Positions 34,710-36,982 of a stretch of DNA of 36,982 bases are shown here, piece by piece. A program made the translations under genes and the position numbers. Location of the stretch: the NCBI GenBank assembly GCA_029251405.1, contig JAQXDK010000034.1, forward strand, positions 1 to 36,982, read 5' to 3'. The stretch comes from Flavobacteriales bacterium. Its GTDB lineage: Bacteria > Bacteroidota > Bacteroidia > Flavobacteriales_D > Parvicellaceae. Every line of letters begins with the position of its first letter. Within the stretch, counting starts at the first letter, position 1. The notes under the pieces were generated by a model. That model made no database searches. It saw nothing but the letters and a program-made list of their open reading frames with translations, and was not told where the DNA came from.

Positions 34710-35102
34710 CTATATGTTCGAGACAAAATTTTCTACAGTTTCAATAAACTCAAATGGAATAGAAACCATCTCATCATAATCTTTTCCAAGTTCATAATTA
34801 CCGTCTTCTCCATTTTTATAAACCCACCTAATGTTTACAGAGAAACTGTTTTTGTGAAGCGCTTCTAATTGGTATATAATATTTAATAAAAATTTGGATG
34901 AAGAAATATTAATACCTCCCAGATTTATGGTCAATGTAGTTTTATTAGACGGGTTTTTTGAATAGTTATTTATCCAGGAACTTATTTCATTAAAGAAAGA
35001 TTCTGGTGATTCAGAGAGGCAATCTCCGTCGATTAACAGCACACCTTTATCAGAGTTAAATGAAATAAGAGGTGTCTCTTTAGTAGGTTCTTTATAATAC
35101 AA
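34710..35102 (-). CDS. SiaC-like regulatory phosphoprotein (DUF1987)
   Basis: 130 residues. The DUF1987/SiaC fold is recognised by TPLISFNSDKGVLLIDGDC, LTINLGGINISSSKFLLNI and IRWVYKNGEDGNYELGKDYD. In Pseudomonas SiaC is a STAS-like protein phosphorylated on a Thr in a NTSS motif by SiaB and controls a diguanylate cyclase; here the matching position is Ile66 (NISSSK), with Ser67-69 next to it. The start is TTG at 35102: an in-frame TGA lies at 35109-35111 and no upstream ATG exists. A -7 promoter box ends 7 nt before it, implying a leaderless message. No siaA or siaB partner is in the window. Confidence 0.84.
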   Translation of the reverse strand: MYYKEPTKETPLISFNSDKGVLLIDGDCLSESPESFFNEISSWINNYSKNPSNKTTLTINLGGINISSSKFLLNIIYQLEALHKNSFSVNIRWVYKNGEDGNYELGKDYDEMVSIPFEFIETVENFVSNI

Positions 35103-35109
35103 ACTAACT

Positions 35110-35117
35110 CAAATATA
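35110..35117 (-). promoter_or_regulatory. -7 box for the SiaC-like gene
   Basis: TATATTTG on the minus strand is a perfect TAnnTTTG box in the 71-nt gap after tsaB. Initiation 5-7 nt further on falls at or next to the TTG start. A TTTA at 17 nt upstream is a weak -33 element. Confidence 0.55.
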
Positions 35118-35173
35118 AATTCTCAGCTAATATCTAAAGAATTTTTATTTTACGTGATATTTTTATTCTTTTT

Positions 35174-35848
35174 TTAATTTGTTTTAAAATCTTTTAGATA
35201 AAATGGATTAAAGTAAGAAAGATCTTCAAAATCTTTTTTAATAAACTTCTCATAGGTACCTGAAATCATTCCCAATGAAGAGTTTAAAGCTAAGTCATCG
35301 AAAAATACATTTCGATCATTCCATTTATTCTTGAATTTAGTTGCTCCGTTTCCTAAAAAATAAACTTCCTTGAATGATTTATAATTATTGAAAAAAAGCT
35401 CATTTATTTCTGGACAAGAAATTTTATCAAGTCGCTTTTTATGACAATCATATCCAGCTGTGTAAACCTCTTCTCTTCTAGCGTCAATCATAGGAAGAAA
35501 TATTGCGTTATTATTATTTCCAGAAGGCATTTGATAATTTTGAATCATAATATCGATAGCATTCATGCTAATTAAAGGTATTTTTAAAGCAAATGCTATT
35601 CCTTTTGCTGCTGAAACACCTATTCTAAGACCTGTAAATGATCCTGGACCCGAACTTACACCCACTGCTTCTAAGTTTTTTAGGTTTATTTTGGTAGACT
35701 CAAACAGTTCTTTAATAAGTAAGTGTAGTTTTTCATCGTGGATGTATTTTTCACTTGTAATTTCTCTTTTTTCTAAGAGATCACCCTTTTTGGCCAAATT
35801 AACAGAACAGGTTTTTGTTGCTGTTTCAATATTTAGAATCAAGCTCAT
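35174..35848 (-). CDS. tsaB: tRNA threonylcarbamoyladenosine synthesis protein TsaB
   Basis: 224 residues. TsaB partners TsaD and TsaE to add threonylcarbamoyl to A37 of ANN-decoding tRNAs. The signature is the ASKHA-fold start [16 protein letters not shown] (4-19), HDEKLHLLI, and [20 protein letters not shown] (62-81). ATG at 35848 overlaps the lptB stop by four bases (ATGA), so translation is coupled. tsaD and tsaE are elsewhere. Confidence 0.95.
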   Translation of the reverse strand: MSLILNIETATKTCSVNLAKKGDLLEKREITSEKYIHDEKLHLLIKELFESTKINLKNLEAVGVSSGPGSFTGLRIGVSAAKGIAFALKIPLISMNAIDIMIQNYQMPSGNNNNAIFLPMIDARREEVYTAGYDCHKKRLDKISCPEINELFFNNYKSFKEVYFLGNGATKFKNKWNDRNVFFDDLALNSSLGMISGTYEKFIKKDFEDLSYFNPFYLKDFKTN

Positions 35849-36591
35849 TTTTTAAGACCTATGGTTTTCTTTTTTAGCTCAAAACTTTGGCCTAGATAAA
35901 CTTTTCTTACTTGCTCATCTTGGGCAAGGTCTTCTGCAGAGCCATCTTTTAAAATATTTCCTTCAAAAAGTAAATATGCTCTGTCTACTATTGATAACGT
36001 TTCTTGAACATTATGGTCAGTTATGAGTATTCCTATATTTTTCCTTCTTAATTTTAAAACAATTTTTTGAATGTCTTCAACTGCTATGGGGTCTACTCCA
36101 GCAAATGGTTCGTCTAATAATATGAAGTCTGGACTATTTGCTAAACATCTTGCAATTTCAGTTCTTCTCTTTTCTCCACCAGAAAGATTTCTTCCAAGGT
36201 TTTTACGAACATGACTGAGTCCAAATTCATCAATTAAATCTTCTAATTTATCGTACTGCTCTTGCTTTGACAACTTAGACATTTCAAGAATTGCTTTTAT
36301 GTTATCCTCTACTGATAATTTTCTGAAAACAGAAACTTCTTGAGGTAGATAACCAATCCCCATTTGGGATCGTTTATACATTGGCAATCTAGTTATTTTA
36401 ACTCCGTTATGAAAAACCTCACCAGAATCAGGGTTTATCAGCCCAACAATCATATCAAAAGTTGTTGTTTTACCAGCTCCGTTAGGACCTAAAAGACCAA
36501 CGATTTCTCCTTTTTTAAGATGTACAGAAACGCCTTTAACAACTTTTATCCCTTTGTAAGATTTACAAATATTTTCAGTCTTTATTTCCAT
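35845..36591 (-). CDS. lptB: LPS export ABC transporter ATP-binding protein
   Basis: 248 residues. LptB powers the LptFG complex that pulls lipopolysaccharide from the inner membrane. Walker [10 protein letters not shown] (35-43), Q84, signature LSGGEKRR (136-143), Walker B FILLDEP (156-162) and the switch His in TDH near 195 are complete; the [14 protein letters not shown] and [11 protein letters not shown] stretches are LptB-typical. It lies 3 nt after tatC and overlaps tsaB by 4 nt. I recall the tatC-lptB pair as frequent in Bacteroidota. Confidence 0.95.
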   Translation of the reverse strand: MEIKTENICKSYKGIKVVKGVSVHLKKGEIVGLLGPNGAGKTTTFDMIVGLINPDSGEVFHNGVKITRLPMYKRSQMGIGYLPQEVSVFRKLSVEDNIKAILEMSKLSKQEQYDKLEDLIDEFGLSHVRKNLGRNLSGGEKRRTEIARCLANSPDFILLDEPFAGVDPIAVEDIQKIVLKLRRKNIGILITDHNVQETLSIVDRAYLLFEGNILKDGSAEDLAQDEQVRKVYLGQSFELKKKTIGLKK

Positions 36592-36594
36592 GTA

Positions 36595-36982
36595 TTAATT
36601 TTTCAAATTTACATCAGAATCAAGGTCTTTTAACCTTTTCTTTTCCACTCTTTTTACAATAACAATACCCAGTTCGTATAGTGCATAAATTGGAAAAGAC
36701 ACGAGTAACTGACTAACTACATCTGGTGGAGTGATTAATGCCGATAAAATAAGAATTGCAACTAAAGAGTGTTTTCTATATTTTTTTAATATGTCTGGAC
36801 CTAGAATTCCAATCTTAGCTAAAATATACATAACAATGGGCAATTCAAAAAAGAGTCCTGATAAAAAAGTTGATGTAGTTATCATAGACATGTAAGAACT
36901 AATGGTAAAATTATTTTGTATTTGAGCTGTTAATTTATAAAAAAAAAAAAACTGGACACAGAGTGGACTAATTAAAAAATAA
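36595..36982 (-). CDS. tatC: Twin-arginine translocase TatC, 5' end outside the window
   Basis: The frame is open from the window edge to the stop at 36595, giving the C-terminal 128 or so residues. The visible part covers the last membrane helices: YFLISPLCVQ, then QIQNNFTISSYMSM, GLFFELPIVMYILAKIGIL and ITPPDVVSQ, all TatC landmarks; a Lys/Arg-rich tail follows. TatC recognises the twin-Arg signal and forms the core of the folded-protein export channel. An internal ATG at 36891 is not the start, because homologous sequence continues upstream. A run of 13 T (36939-36951 on the minus strand) encodes four Phe and keeps the frame open. Confidence 0.95.
   Translation of the reverse strand, partial: YFLISPLCVQFFFFYKLTAQIQNNFTISSYMSMITTSTFLSGLFFELPIVMYILAKIGILGPDILKKYRKHSLVAILILSALITPPDVVSQLLVSFPIYALYELGIVIVKRVEKKRLKDLDSDVNLKN

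Noticed and set aside
36595-36891. A short 98-residue membrane protein starting at 36891
   Set aside because: Clear TatC homology continues in frame upstream to the window edge, so the ATG is internal.

Overview
The window reads as a dense, strongly AT-rich chromosomal segment of a Bacteroidota bacterium, most likely of the order Flavobacteriales. The evidence is a PorP/SprF protein, type A and type B type IX secretion (T9SS) sorting domains, an OmpA/WD40-like T9SS-type protein, a TonB-dependent receptor with an N-terminal carboxypeptidase-regulatory-like domain, promoter boxes of the Bacteroidota TAnnTTTG type, and no clear Shine-Dalgarno sites. There are no phage, IS, plasmid or CRISPR signatures. 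Genes cover almost everything; no gene-free stretch exceeds about 160 nt.

Layout: (1) 1-5052, the 3' part of a giant secreted multidomain adhesin-like protein (FnIII, MAM-like and CUB-like domains, an orphan beta domain, 14 tandem Cys-paired repeats, type A sorting domain). (2) 5072-8719, minus strand: a secreted heme plus copper-hydroxylase-like protein, tRNA-Cys, and the folB/gltX pair. (3) 8800-14803, minus strand: a tight three-gene cassette of type B T9SS cargo, PorP/SprF and an OmpA-family protein, preceded by a YceI-like lipoprotein (14905-15540). (4) 15634-19339, plus strand: a housekeeping operon ftsX, DUF3098, uppP, truB, queA closed by an intrinsic terminator, then rlmN starting right at the terminator. 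(5) 20414-22783, minus strand: a MATE transporter and asd. (6) 22834-29008, plus strand: a lamin-tail-domain secreted protein, a polyprenyl diphosphate synthase, uvrC, an HU-like/SPOR membrane protein and recX. (7) 29005-36982, minus strand: tatC (truncated by the window edge), lptB, tsaB, a SiaC-like (DUF1987) protein, an OmpH/Skp-like protein, a TonB-like protein, a MORN-repeat secreted protein and a TonB-dependent receptor.

Most of the content is core metabolism and envelope biogenesis: tRNA modification and charging (tsaB, truB, queA, gltX, rRNA/tRNA methyltransferase rlmN), cell-wall lipid carrier recycling (uppP, polyprenyl synthase), LPS export (lptB), Tat export (tatC), division (ftsX) and DNA repair (uvrC, recX). 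The accessory interest lies in the surface proteins. I see no convincing new defence or mobile system. The best candidates for a second look are the TonB/MORN-repeat/receptor cassette, the repeat module shared by two separate T9SS cargo genes, the secreted heme-copper oxidase-like protein, and several unusual gene starts (terminator-abutting rlmN, TTG-started leaderless siaC-like gene, TTG-started uppP in frame with the upstream stop).
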